A stretch of DNA of 64,000 nt from Apostichopus parvimensis (Eukaryota > Echinodermata > Holothuroidea > Aspidochirotida > Stichopodidae), in assembly GCA_000934455.1 (NCBI GenBank), contig KN886689.1, positions 75,302 through 139,301 on the forward strand, read 5' to 3'. Position numbers and translations under genes: made by a program. The notes under the pieces were generated by a model that was not told the DNA's origin, made no database searches, and saw only the letters and a list, made by a program, of their open reading frames with translations. Below are positions 53,201 to 64,000 of the stretch, in pieces (within the stretch, counting starts at the first letter, position 1; each line of letters starts with the position of its first letter).

Positions 53201-56200
53201 GATAAAGTTTACCATATGGAAGGCTATGAATTTGGCATTCACCAGGAAAGTTTAGCTCTTTGTACATATACTTAAGTAACAGAAGATAGTCCTTCTGAAT
53301 GTCCTTCTATGTCCTTCTGCTCTGTGCTAACCATTGAACTTTATGGTACCCCTACCTTTATTAATACTCAACGTGGAATGCATTTCCCATAATCCCAGTG
53401 GGGGGGGGGGGGTGGTTGACAGCAGTGAAAATTATGGACAAGCTCACAAGCACTGCAGATCATGGTAAGACATAACTACAATTTACTACAGTATGGAATG
53501 TGTCAGTGCTTGTAGTCTGAAGTAGTGAACAAACATTCTACAAGAGCCAGACACAGCAACTTATTACATAGGCATACAGAACTGATGACAGCTCTGATAG
53601 TGTAGGTTAGGACGTTTAAGGAATAACAAAAGGATAACAAAGGGACATTTCACATTATGCTTGGATTCATAACTGCCAAATTACACATTAGTTTTGACAT
53701 TGTTTCCCCACGACTTACTGGTCTGAGGATTTAGGAGCGATGCTACTTACCTGTCTCTGACTCCATGTATGCACTTTCCCCATCTACCTAAACTACATAA
53801 CCAGATACATTCTAGCACTGTGCTTCCCCCCCCCCCTCACTTCTTGGGTATCGCCCCCTTTCTCTTCCTTCTACATCTACCTTTCAGGAGATCAACTATG
53901 TGACTTTCTATCGCACAATAAGATATTAAAGCAGTACAATCCTGCCTATAGTGATTGTGTAACAAGGACCTGGCCTCAACAAACCAAATGGCACAAGGTG
54001 AATGTCACTTGATAACTCAAAGTAAACTTTGTTGTAATTGGCAGCTGGGACATCGTTTCTTCAATTTCGTCCTCTTTTATTGTTGGAAATCCTACACAGT
54101 TATTTACAGAGCATGTTCTGGGTTCTAGTCTTCAATGCTGTGTATGACTCGTTGGTTTCTTGAAGTTTAAAATTGAAAATCCTGAATACTGGCTCTTGGA
54201 TTTATGTCAAACTAAATTGACCCAAGGTAACGTATTAAAGGTAAGTCTGTACATTAGCCAGTTTACATGCAAAGGACAAAATAAATTAGCTAATAAAGCA
54301 TGATTGTACCTATCTGTACTCCAAGTTGTCAATTCAAAGCTCAGATTAACTTTGCACACAGCCCCATTAACATATATAACTGAAATTATTTATGACATTA
54401 CAGTTACTATTAGCACCAACGGATGTAAGTACCTTAATATCCAAATGCACATTAATTACCTCCTGAACAATGTAAAGTTGTCCTGTTTAATAGCATCATT
54501 AACATGTCTAGACACCCTGACATCAGATATACAGTATGTACTATATTACACAGGGTAACTAATCATTGTGTCATTTAATGTGTCTATAAAAAAAATAAAC
54601 TAGATGATACACCAACTCCAATTAACTCAGTGACCAAGGTAATGGTACACCGTCTAACTTTACTAAAAAGCAAATATCAAATTGACTCATGCAGTCATGC
54701 ATATTACTCAGAAGCCATATGATTGATCTTTGTTCATGACTATAACAGGGTAAGGCACCATGGCTGCGATGTCTTTTAGTATGATTTCAAGCTTTGTCTG
54801 GGTTTTGCACAGCCTTTGTGGGAGTTGTGACCTTTGTTGACAATAACCAATGTTTGAAAACTTTCTGTGTAAAACAACTGCTTAGTCTGAATAGTCTCCA
54901 TGTATTTTGTGTGTGCGTGTGTGTGTTAGTAGCAATTTTGTCATTATCATGTATGTATCATGTTGCCAGATAACTTGATGACTGCTATATTAAAGCAAAA
55001 TAACAGTATTGTTACTAAATGAAAATGACTTCTTTATTTTATCAAAACTTCACTTCACTTTTTGTGCGGCGGGGGAAGGGAGGGTGCAAGGGAAGGTTGG
55101 GACAAGTAAGGGTGGCTAATAGAGAATATCATTCACTTATGCATGTTTTATATTGCATACAGTATATAAAGATATGTTTTTGTATGTTATATACATATAC
55201 GTTACAAATGACATGTAATTTATGTAGAACCTTCTGCAGTTAACGATGTCACCAAGAAGGAATGATTACTATAGCATCATAATTTACATCTGTATATGCT
55301 ACGTAGCTTCTATCCATAATTCTAGATCTATATATCATCGCACTGAAAATAACAGACAGTAACTATGTTGTGTGCACTGTGCATGTAAAAAATTCTCTGG
55401 TTTTACAACTGTTTACTTTATACTGGATTGGATACAATAAAAGTGGAACGTATCACAACATAGTACTATACATTAATATTTGAACTCGCTACTGCACACA
55501 GCAATAATGTACTGTATGTTTTGCGGTTGTGGTTGTATTTGCTCTGCCATACAGTACACTTCTACAGAAAGGCTACCCTTGAATGGAATTGATAAGTTTG
55601 TATGTCACAGGCAACTTATCTACATGATTTCTATATTAGCCCTCTTAATACTTTGCAAATAATGAGAATCAATTCCACCAAAAGGTACCTTAATATTTAA
55701 ACACAAAATAATGTGTAGACTGTGGTTTAACTGACAAGTACATAGATATTGCCTAGAATGATCTTTGCCAGATTTTGAGGTAGTTTTGTAGTCATTAGCA
55801 ATAAATTTGAATTATAACAAAGATACTTCTCCTTGACTCATTCACACAAACACAAATGTACGTAATAGAACTACAGTCCATAATCTCATCACCATATCTT
55901 GCTTCACCAGTCACATACAGTACAAGGTCTTGATTTCTGAATACAAGCTTTTGACAAACCACTGTGAAGTCTATGCAGTGCAGACATAACTGTTAGTTAC
56001 CATTACCTACCAGCAGAATGTTTCATATCGACACCCAACAGAGCCCCAGTAAACCAGCAGTAGTCACTAACACACAAGCTGCAGTACTGTAACAAATTGT
56101 CCAGGGTTCGTTTTTTTTTTTAGGTTATGAGGGTATGCATTATGCAGATCCTACCTTTGTTGACAATTCACAAGGCTCTTTGAATAATCATGAATAAGAC

Positions 56201-59052
56201 AGTATGGTAAATATGTTTTTACATTGAATTCTCTGGTAAGATGTTGTAACTGGATGTTATTGTGATAAATGGAAACATTGATTGATACCAAAGGTGTATC
56301 ATTAAATTTAGTACTTCACAGCAGAAATTCAAAGATTGTTGAGAGACAGGTAAGCGCCGAGCAAAGTAAATACTACAACACAAATGCAAACATGCAGAAC
56401 AGTTTTTTGTACAAGAAAAAGGATAGTATTTTCAGCATGAGCAGAGATTTATTCCGTTAATTGTACAACAATAATAACAATCAATGCAGAGCTTCAAATA
56501 TGCTTGAATTATTCATGAGAACTTCACTTGATGAAGTGCCCTTCAAGTTTGCCTCGGAAGCCAACCAAGCCTTCTCTGAGCTATGTCCATGGCAGAGACT
56601 TTGCATTCCAGTCCATAATGAATCAAGTCTGTACAGAGTCCTATCAACTGGACAATACATGTAGTCTTTCTCAATTTCAGTATTTCTTGAGTCATACAAT
56701 TGAGACTGTAAGTGTTGTATGACAGCTATTTCAATTAGGTAAGATTGCATATATCTCTATATAGAGATGAAGAACTTTGTGCTTGTACTATAACTAGTAA
56801 TAACAGACTGGAATATTTTATTGTCATACATATTTTGAGAAAAAAGAAGACAAAAGTTGTATGATATTCAGTTATTCCTTCAAATATGGTCACTGTCGTT
56901 TGGTTAATCCTGAGGAGTAACAGTTGCAGAACACTGTAATATGGCCTTCAATGTTAAAGTCTGCAGACTTATATTCAATATTAGAACTTTAGACTAGCTC
57001 ACTGCACTTAGCAACAATGTACTCTATGCTTTGAGATTGTGGTTGCATTTGCTCTGCGATACAGTACACTTGTACAGAAAGGCTCTGCTTGAATGGAATG
57101 GAAAATTTTTCTCCAATCTCAGCTAGTTAATTAGTTATTAGACAGAGCTGTATGATGATAAAGTTAATCCTTCAAATACAATCACTATCCTTCGGTTAAT
57201 CCTTCGGGATTAACAGTCCGAGAGCACTAATACATGGCCTACAGTCTTATGTCTGCATAGTCGTTTGAGGTGCCACCCATACCTTTGCATGTCCACTAGT
57301 AAAATTCCAGGATGACCTGAGATGCTTAACCAGTTCAGTACTGTAAGGTGTAAATGAAATTCCAAGAATGCATGCACTCCAGGCATGGAGTTATGTCATA
57401 CACATGTAATGAAGCCATCAACATTTACTACTGGACCAATGGGTTTTGGTCAAATCCTTTTCTTATGTGCAAGTACATCAGCCAATACTGCCCTGTTTTA
57501 CCAAAGGAAACTATGAAGGCAGTCTGTTTTTTTTTTTTAAATTTTATTTGCATGCCCGGCAAAACCTGAAAAGTTTGTTGTTTTGATGTCTTTCTGACAC
57601 CAATAATATTTTTAATTGACAGGTGAATGAATCTGTTTTTGAATGCTTCACAAGTTAAGCTACGATACAGTGGTAATGTACTATGTTAAATGTCCCCCCA
57701 TCCTCCTCCAACCCCTCCCTTCCCTCCCCTCCCGACCCAAAAAAAATCCACTTCTCTTTAAACATGTGTGTATGTTGAGAAAGCCAACCCAGCAAGGGTA
57801 AAACTTATAGTGAAACCCTGGATGTGACTTTGACAGTTGGTGATGGACCACTGTTAGCTATATGGTAGAGTAGAGCTGCTACCATATGGTGACTTTATAA
57901 CAAAGTAAATTCAAACACTAACAAGCAACCTTTACAACTACCAGCTATGCAAAGTATTTGTCCATAGTGTAGAAGTTATCACTAAATCAAATATTAGGCT
58001 GTTTATCCAGCAGAGTTGGGTTTCCTTCTTTTTTTATATTAAATATGATAATTGACTAGGTTCTTGTGAGACAAATTTGTCAATAGAAAACCCATGACCT
58101 TTCAACCTTTCTTTCAAGGAGGAACTTTGAATTGGGTTGAAAATTTGTCAAGACAAAACAGGAACAATGCTGGTACTTTGGGTGGTTGAATGAGAATGGC
58201 ATTGACCGGAGGGGGCCATTCATATAGGGCGCACAGTGTTAAAAGGTTACCAGTTCATTCTAGGCACAGTAGAACGAGAGTGCTAAGGTTGTGGGAAACA
58301 GGTAAGCCTGGAGCGAAGTAAATTCTTGTGAAACAAACTCATCAATAAAACACCCCATGACCTTTAACCTTTCTATCAAACGTACATGACATTCACCAAC
58401 ATATCAAGTACTACATCATATATTCTTCAAAGTGGGATTTTAGAAGTCATTTCATATTCTGATCAATGCTGACCTGCACACTTAATGAAACTGTGTACAT
58501 GAGCTATACAGTAAAGGCAATGCTAAAATATCAGTTTCCCTCCCTGCCATGCACGGAAAAAAAAAGAGTGGCATACTAAAAGAAGGTCTGTGATGACGAC
58601 TTGTTCACAACTTTCCTGATTTACTTCATTGACGACAAAAGCTAATTGAAATCATGTAAGTCCATTCGTGTCAATGAATATTTTATTACGAATATATGTT
58701 TTATTTCAGAATAGGTTGCAGTGCAATATATGTCAACATACTCGGCAGACGACGGATGGATATATTTTGGATAACTTTTGTTGAGACAGTTAATTGAAGT
58801 CTATGCAAACAGCCACAACCCACAGAAAATCACTATTGAAAGATTCCAGGTAGTTGGAGACAGGAACGAGAGGAGGGAAGTGAATTTGCATAGACCTGTT
58901 AGCCTACTGTAGTAGTATACCCACTAACATGTGTACAGTATCTATGATACTGTGTACAGATCAGTATAACACCTGTTTTTACCTAGTTCTCCTTGAGCGA
59001 TATCAAACCTGCTCGCACCGCCAACAAACATCTGAGGATTATCACAAAGCTC
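29175..59052 (-). CDS. Classical penta-EF-hand calpain, 3' 19 coding exons (5' end not found)
   Basis: Ca2+-dependent cysteine protease. Exons 5' to 3': 58983-59052, 51845-52097, 50170-50422, 49629-49726, 48672-48749, 46877-47040, 45199-45395, 44243-44451, 43970-44012, 42688-42717, 38167-38250, 37539-37596, 32824-32882, 32340-32408, 31803-31881, 30816-30932, 30431-30472, 30180-30232 and 29175-29201. They total 1983 bases, 660 residues, with closed phase. The triad is complete: Cys in GDCWFLA, His in GHAYT, Asn in RNPWG. The C2-like domain has TFWINPQF, an acidic [15 protein letters not shown] loop, [16 protein letters not shown] and [13 protein letters not shown]. After a linker ([10 protein letters not shown]) comes a penta-EF-hand domain with good loops [12 protein letters not shown] and [12 protein letters not shown]. 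The protein ends FLMVNMYS. The N-terminal helix and first protease exons are missing, presumably past 64000. CAPN9-, CAPN2- or arthropod calpain A/B-like; the paralogue is not assigned. Confidence 0.95.
30431..30472 (-). CDS. Calpain 42-base phase-1 exon, probable cassette
   Basis: Flanked by TTTTATTTTAG and a weaker donor GAAG then GTACTA. It adds 14 residues, [14 protein letters not shown], between the fourth and fifth EF-hand. When it is left out the flanking exons join as KNMFDTFIENK, which aligns without gap to other calpains (for example the ETMFRFFKTLD segment of human CAPN1). Inclusion is therefore inferred to be optional or lineage-specific. Confidence 0.6.
31836..32165. repeat. 165-bp tandem duplication covering part of a calpain exon
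   Basis: Copy 31836-32000 includes the first 46 bases of the EF-hand exon 31803-31881, its acceptor and adjacent intron; copy 32001-32165 repeats this with few differences. The second copy has a complete acceptor at 32047 and reads [12 protein letters not shown] before leaving similarity and stopping within a few codons; it has no matching donor. The high identity points to a recent event. Confidence 0.92.
32883..36190. other. Calpain intron, left part
   Basis: AT-rich with A and C homopolymers (near 33070 and 33960) and a possible hAT remnant at 35289-35545. No exon is supported. Confidence 0.4.
35289..35545. mobile_element. Possible hAT-like remnant
   Basis: Starts CAGGGGTGGATCCA and includes a G-rich block followed by GGGTCCTCCCCAGCAAAAA, a layout common in hAT-type miniature elements. 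The right end, a C run followed by CTCGCAC, gives no clear target duplication. Confidence 0.4.
36195..36900. repeat. About four imperfect copies of a 175-bp unit
   Basis: The landmark AAGTGTAACACACTTC recurs at 36346 and 36523, with a weaker copy near 36200; TGTGTAAAGTGTACTTTATA recurs at 36431 and 36603. Spacing is 172-177 bp. The last copies (36660-36900) are more diverged. The block lies in a calpain intron and directly abuts the 15-bp minisatellite. Confidence 0.8.
36964..37492. repeat. 15-bp minisatellite, about 35 units
   Basis: Tandem units of the type CTGAGTCTGGCCCAC, with variation at a few positions. Because 15 is a multiple of 3, stop-free frames run through most of the array on both strands (for example ESGPP-type pentapeptides on +); these are by-products of the repeat, since the array sits in an intron of the calpain gene 46 bases downstream of a coding exon on the minus strand. 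Confidence 0.9.
38251..41790. other. Calpain intron, no exon found
   Basis: AT-rich, with TA dinucleotide runs (near 38697), C- and G-rich runs (38820, 39560, 40723). Short open frames lack similarity. Confidence 0.4.
41798..41863 (+). mobile_element. 3' tail of a LINE/SINE-like element
   Basis: TTGTAAAGCACATTGAGACC followed by GCGCTATATAAATAAG and then ATT repeats. This arrangement is a widespread 3' end of non-LTR retrotransposons and their SINEs in animal genomes. The body upstream is not recognised. Confidence 0.5.
42688..42717 (-). CDS. Calpain 30-base linker exon
   Basis: Encodes [10 protein letters not shown] only, joining the C2-like domain to the penta-EF-hand domain. Both borders are phase 0, so it could be skipped without frame change. 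Confidence 0.75.
45199..45395 (-). CDS. Calpain C2-like exon with acidic loop
   Basis: Begins [11 protein letters not shown], then 15 consecutive positions of which 13 are Asp or Glu, then [15 protein letters not shown] and TIGFAIYE. The acidic loop of this domain is thought to take part in Ca2+ and phospholipid response in classical calpains. Confidence 0.93.
45861..45956. repeat. 28-bp minisatellite, 3.3 copies
   Basis: Unit AATCAACAAAAGTGTGAATT plus TTAACCAA, alternating A/G at two positions between copies. It lies in a calpain intron. Confidence 0.9.
47433..47830. mobile_element. hAT-type non-autonomous element with 8-bp TSD
   Basis: Ends CAGGGAGGTAGGAGCC and the reverse complement of CAGGGGGGTAGGAAGC. 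Flanked by a perfect 8-bp repeat ACTGAAGG (47425-47432 and 47831-47838). Both ends carry GTGCCCCCCCC blocks. 398 bp, no transposase. It lies in the calpain intron between 47040 and 48672. Confidence 0.9.
49629..49726 (-). CDS. Calpain exon with catalytic asparagine
   Basis: Encodes [19 protein letters not shown], where the Asn of RNPWG completes the catalytic triad. Confidence 0.95.
50170..50422 (-). CDS. Calpain exon with catalytic histidine
   Basis: Encodes 84 residues including [12 protein letters not shown] and the catalytic GHAYT near its end. Phase 2 in and phase 0 out; the donor is AAA then GTAAAT. Confidence 0.95.
50735..51381. mobile_element. hAT-type element containing an assembly gap
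   Basis: Left end CAGGGGCATAGCGAGC, right end CTTCGCTACGCCCCTG, inverted relative to each other. A perfect 8-bp repeat TTGTCAGG flanks it (50727-50734 and 51382-51389). Most of the interior is unsequenced. It sits in the calpain intron between the His and Cys exons. Confidence 0.88.
50818..51352. other. Assembly gap of 535 N
   Basis: Unknown bases, entirely inside the hAT-type element. Any open frame across it is meaningless. Gap length may be an estimate. Confidence 1.
51845..52097 (-). CDS. Calpain exon with catalytic cysteine
   Basis: Carries [38 protein letters not shown] and the block ending [13 protein letters not shown], which is nearly invariant in classical calpains. It is preceded by a 6.9-kb intron and its acceptor lies close to an ATT microsatellite (52116-52135). 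Confidence 0.95.
52098..58982. other. 6.9-kb calpain intron with internal duplications
   Basis: No exon is found between the Cys exon and the exon at 58983. Three sets of diverged repeats are visible: 55480-55600 with 56990-57110; 56870-56970 with 57160-57260; and 58060-58123 with 58322-58381. A shorter motif GACAGGTAAGC..GAGC(A/G)AAGTAAAT recurs near 56345 and 58298, with a looser copy near 58858. Confidence 0.55.
52116..52135. repeat. ATT microsatellite beside a splice acceptor
   Basis: Seven ATT units, 18 bases from the acceptor of the catalytic-Cys exon of calpain. Confidence 0.85.
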
Positions 59053-62000
59053 CTGAAATGATAAGAAAGATACAGTAGCATCAAGAAGAGATGAATATTA
59101 CACAAAAGTGTAAACACACACCCTCACAGTCTACATTAAAATAAGAAATATTCCAAAACATATGGGGTAGTCTATAAAATAGTGTAATATTGATCGTACA
59201 CAGGTAAGCTCTATAAGCACTTAAAATCTTCTTTCGAAGTCTTCTGCGGCAAAACAAATTGGTTAAAAATTCACATATATTAACCCAGCTGGAAAAGAAG
59301 CTGGAAAAGAAAGCATTACAGTATATTTTTGACATAATGCAAAATAAGCAACCAGGAATCGGTGTCATGGTTACTAACAGGATAATAACATCGGTTGACT
59401 TTTGGTGTACCAAGGTTTAGCAATATTATGTACAAGGATGGGTGATTGAAATCATGCTATAGATGGTTTTAGGCTACTAATTTAATAATAGAACAAAAGT
59501 TGCAACTACAGTAAGAAGATACAACCCTGCGTATTCCACACAGACCATTCATCACTCCAGTTACCTGTCTCCCCTTCCCAAGTAACTAGGGGGGCATCCC
59601 TGTGTTAGGTAAATAGCTATGTTAGACCTACAGTAGAGTACAGTTCATCAAAGCACATTATAATTAGCACAAGTGTTTACCGAAATACCAGAACGGTACA
59701 AGAAAGTACTACAGTTCTGGGATGACAGGTGAGCAAGAACTTATCTTGCCTCTCAATGATCCATTTTTTTCATCCAATTTACAATAAAAACTTTAAGCAT
59801 GTCTGAATTCACATTTTCAGACAAACATAAAGAAGAAAATAACATGTACTTGATTGTTTGTTAGAATTTCCAGAATTGCTTGTTATCCGATTTTAAGTAT
59901 GTTATTTTTAGTTGTCAGGGTCTTGTGAAAGGTCAACCAGACCGTCTTGATGGCTAGTCTGTATTCTCCCATTTCAATCTCCCCAAATAGCAGTCAGAGA
60001 TTGTCCACAACAGCCCTGGGAAAGACCCTTCCATCCACAGAAACCAACCACCACTGCTAATCTTGCCATTCAAGTACTGTTTGTATATGTATGCCAAAGA
60101 GACCAACCTTTTTTTATCCAGGAGTATTTTTGTGAAAATAAAAAGTTCAGCTTCAATATAACTGAGAGAGAATGCCCTGGATTTATTTTGAAATACCCAA
60201 GAGTAAACATGATAGATTGTCTATCCCTCCTACACATTTCACTCAATCAGTGCTCTCTGCCTGGTGGGAGATGACCTCGGCTCGCCTCAAATATCCCTAG
60301 GTTTTATCACTGCTGCTTTTACCTTCAACCCTATTCATTATTGCATGCCATCACCTTCTATGGCTAATGGTGAGTAGCTAGTGCTAGATTACGGAAACAG
60401 CTGCCTGGAGAGATTCTGCAGGGACTATGTACAATCAACTGACTACAGATATGCTACTCCTTCACACAAGCAGACTGTGGTACTTATACTGTACAATATA
60501 GACAGACAGTGAGAGGAGTTGGCATACCAATAACCTTAGTTATTAAACTCAGGCTGGGTGCACTGCTAACATCAGGCCGCTAGCAAAGTTCAGTCTAGCA
60601 ATTTAATTTAATTTTAAATCACATTTTAGCTGTCTGAATTACTAGTTGTGAATATAAAAGAGATTGCACAAAAATTATGAAACGTTAAATATTTTGACCA
60701 AACTATTAAGTTCCAGCATTTGAACCATTAAAGAGCAGAGCAGAGCGAGATAACTTAGCTGATAAGTGTCATGATATTACATGGTAGGTGGATCATGTAC
60801 ACCAGCCGCTGTTCACATTGAGTGGGCATATAAACGCTGCATACTGGAAGCAATATGCCACACCTACACAAACTCTACATAGTTACTGTATTGTTAATTG
60901 ATGCATGGCATTACCATAGCAGACAGTGTAATAAACAATGAATTGCAATTGTAGTGTATCCAATGAATGGGAAATGCAGCACACTGTAGCTTATATACAC
61001 TCGCAGCCCCAACCCAACTTTCAATATATACAAGTACAATATTTTAAGTTATAACCATCTACACTTTCCCCTACATTAATAAAATATTTCATCTCAAGTA
61101 ACTCAAGCTTACTGGGTCCATACAACTTTAATTCCAAGTTTGTAACTACAGCTGGCTACAATATGTACAACACATATAAATTAGCCTGGTAAGTGGTAAC
61201 ATGATACCATCTGTCTGGACCCTAAACATGCAAGTTTGGTTACAACCTATGTGCACTAGGCATGTGTGCGGGTATGTCTGCACATCCACTGTATAAGTCT
61301 AACTCCTGCCTACGCTGCAGTACATGTTGATATATTGTTATTAAACCGACTCGATATTGTTATTAATCCAACAAACTAAATACAGTATTATACGACCTAG
61401 CTAGTGCTCGTATAGCGTGGATGGAGAATTCTACTGTGTTTTTCTACAATACAAACATGCCTACTGTTTACTGCACCATTGTTAAAATTGTGAGACCGTA
61501 CGTGGAGCACATACATGTGTCTGTCCGATTAAAACCCGGTAACATTGTTTACTCACACCTTTTGTTTTTAACATTCGTTGTTTGTAGTATCAAATCATTC
61601 AACTGAAAAGCATCTTTATAGATCTCATGCCTGCTTCCTATTTAAGTCCAGATGCTTTACTTTATGAACTAAACATGATATATTGTTTAATAATCATATA
61701 AATTACCCAATTCTGCTGTAGACAGCGAAAACCGCAGTTTGTGGATTTTGTGGTGGCATCTGGTCTGCCCCATGCTTGATTTATATATTTAGTACCATTA
61801 TATTCAACATTCCATCATGACTTCTTACCCATATATACTGTAGTTTAAAAACACATTTATGTCACAGAGACAATTCATGTTATGATAAACTACCAGTTGT
61901 GACCTCACCAGGTTATCAAAATAATGAATGTTTCAAAAATGTCAGCAAATGCATACTTAAGGGCTTCAAATATGACAGCATTTTGATGGAAGTTTACGGT

Positions 62001-64000
62001 GTGGCACAAAGTTATTACTCTACACAGCAGCGGACCGAGCAATAACCAACGATGTGTTAATATTACATGTAAAGTCACTGTATCTAATGAAAATGTATCT
62101 CTTTATGTTAGTTTATTGACTTCTAATTACATTTTGACACGACCTAACCAATTTACTAACTAATGACATTCTTTAAAGTAATTCCTTTTCCAAAACCTTC
62201 AAGGTTCATAATTCAAACATCTTTAGGTGATTACCGTAGCTAATATATTTATAATTAACTTTAGCAGACCAAATTTGTGACAGAACATGTCCAAAGAAGC
62301 ATCATCACTCAGAGTGTCCCGTACGAACTTCAGAAGACACAGAGATTCAAAAACTACTTCCTATTAAAATTTGCCTTCCTTGATATTTCAAATGGAAAAT
62401 TTCAATTTGTTTGAGTCGATGCAGTACAGTAAGATCAGTATAGAATAAAACATGTTCTTTAAAGGCACTGCCATCAATTTTTGCACTCTGTGGCTCATCT
62501 TAGGTCATCCTAACAATTTGTCAAACTTCAAAGATGGATTGCAGTGCGAAGTGTGGATAGCACTTGTAAGCAAGCAATACTACACTTATCATGGCTGAAA
62601 ATGACGTGAAATATTGCACTTTACACTAGTGGTGATACACAGAGCAGATTTGTATTGAGTCGGTACTTCGTACTCCTTCTCCAGTATTAAGTATTGGCTT
62701 TACTTGACAGGGTATAATTTAGCGTAACAAGTTATGTGTCACAATTTTTAACGCTCTGAATTTTAGTTCTCAAGTTCCTATGATTCCTTGTGTACAAAGA
62801 CTGAGATACATTTTTCTACTTAGAACTATAGCAATTTGACCATCTGGCGTAGCATTTTTGCGATGCAGGATAAATCATGTCTTGCTTGCGCTGACTCGTC
62901 TTCGTTCATCCGCAAGGGTTGTGCTGGTACCGCTGGATTCTTCGGAATCTAGTATGTAACCCTGTTACTCCCAAAAACTTAGTGGTTTGGGTATGTATGG
63001 ACATTGATACCTTCTAATACCATTCTACATCTATGCACTCAAAACCAAGCTAGTCTAGAGCAAAATCAGAACTGCACATTCAATTCGAAATCAAATAAAG
63101 TCTTTGTTGTGCTTGCAGTAGTCTTGTTTTGGAGTTGATCCTGACCAAGGTGCTGCTTTAATAATACAACTTACATCTCTTAGTGGTCAACAACAGTGTC
63201 ATATGGTGAAAGGTATTGATGATCAATGATCTCATATATCTTTGTCATCCTTATTTCAGTTCTGGCGACATTCTCCTCTTTTCTTTCTTTCACATTCTCT
63301 TTTGTCGTATTGTATCCCAATGTTCTAAACATGTTCAGACCTCAATGTGCAGCACACATACCCTATGTACAGTAACTGCCGTGCCAAAGTACCGAACGTT
63401 TACTAAAGAGGATAGGCATGACATCATTGGTCTGCAAAAAGTACCTTAAAGGGGAGGAAATTAACCTAGATTGTCTTTTCCTTTTGCATCTAGATCTCTT
63501 TTTGCACAGACAAATTCAATTACCTGGGAAAAGCATTGAAAATTGATAGTACCACATGTATGATCATCACCACTGTAATGTTTCACACTTTGTTGTTCAG
63601 GCTTACTGTAGCACCGCCCACAAAGAGGTCAGAGCCCTGAAGCTTACTTATATACCCTTTTTATTGTAAACCACTTCCAGTTCTAATAATTCCACCTTGC
63701 ATTAACTATGCACTTCTGCTATCCAGGGCATGGATGATGTCACCCCATCCATCCATCATTCTTAATTTAGTCAATACTGCAAGATGTAATTACAGCCTGT
63801 GCAGAACTGCACAATGGTTTACTTTGACAAGTGATATATCACAACACTTGATTTTGTTCCCTTTTTCTTTTATTTAGACTTTAAATGCCATCTGCTAAGT
63901 CTGTATCTAAACTGTGTGAGTAATTTTATATCTATTATCCAGCACAGTAAATTGCAACCAGCACAGATTAGCCCCTAAAAATTGACCAAATTTATCCTAC
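59053..64000. other. Presumed calpain 5' intron, no exon identified
   Basis: The exons before ELCDNPQ should encode the N-terminal helix and the WKRP-type block of the protease domain; I could not find them on the minus strand here. A short frame of somewhat higher GC lies near 62875-62955 but cannot be assigned. Confidence 0.4.

Noticed and set aside
59582-59615. Possible 34-base exon on the minus strand with acceptor and donor
   Set aside because: Encoded residues do not match the expected calpain N-terminal block and no similarity is evident.
63618-63650. Minus-strand reading SDLFVGGAT resembling the calpain FVGGAS segment
   Set aside because: The resemblance is short, the context is wrong, and the true segment is present at 58983-59052.

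Overview
The window is animal nuclear DNA. It is AT-rich, has long introns with GT-AG borders, and carries three gene models supported by exon-by-exon protein similarity plus many short mobile-element remnants. Coding phase closes exactly across every exon of all three genes. The sequence suggests a marine invertebrate deuterostome, possibly an echinoderm; that is inference from protein divergence, intron-rich structure and repeat content, not a proof.

Layout. 1-7200: no firmly identified gene; it holds a 381-bp foldback element (130-510), a LINE reverse-transcriptase remnant (about 1385-1868), two or three weak candidate exons on the + strand, and a 298-bp hAT-type miniature element (4655-4952). 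7228-11608 (+): a complete FAM161A-like gene in four coding exons, encoding a ciliary or centriolar microtubule-associated protein. 11.6-15.1 kb: the convergent intergenic space with an inverted-repeat element. 15147-23747 (-): complete CCT4, the delta subunit of the TRiC/CCT chaperonin, in 14 coding exons (532 aa). 23.9-29.2 kb: intergenic, with a LINE C-terminal remnant and an unusual CCAGAT/ATCTGG-rich terminal-inverted-repeat element. 29175-59052 (-): the downstream 19 coding exons of a classical penta-EF-hand calpain, from just before the catalytic Cys to the stop; its N-terminal exons are not found and probably lie past 64000. 59-64 kb: no identifiable exon.

The three genes are functionally unrelated (cilium, chaperonin, Ca2+ protease). 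FAM161A and CCT4 are also neighbours in human 2p15, so their adjacency here looks like old microsynteny, though here they are tail-to-tail. The calpain introns contain several hAT-type insertions, minisatellites and local duplications, one of which duplicates a splice acceptor with part of an EF-hand exon. A 42-nt phase-1 exon in the EF-hand domain looks like a skippable cassette. I see no CRISPR, operon, tRNA, rRNA or retrovirus-like element, and no evidence of a new multi-gene system.
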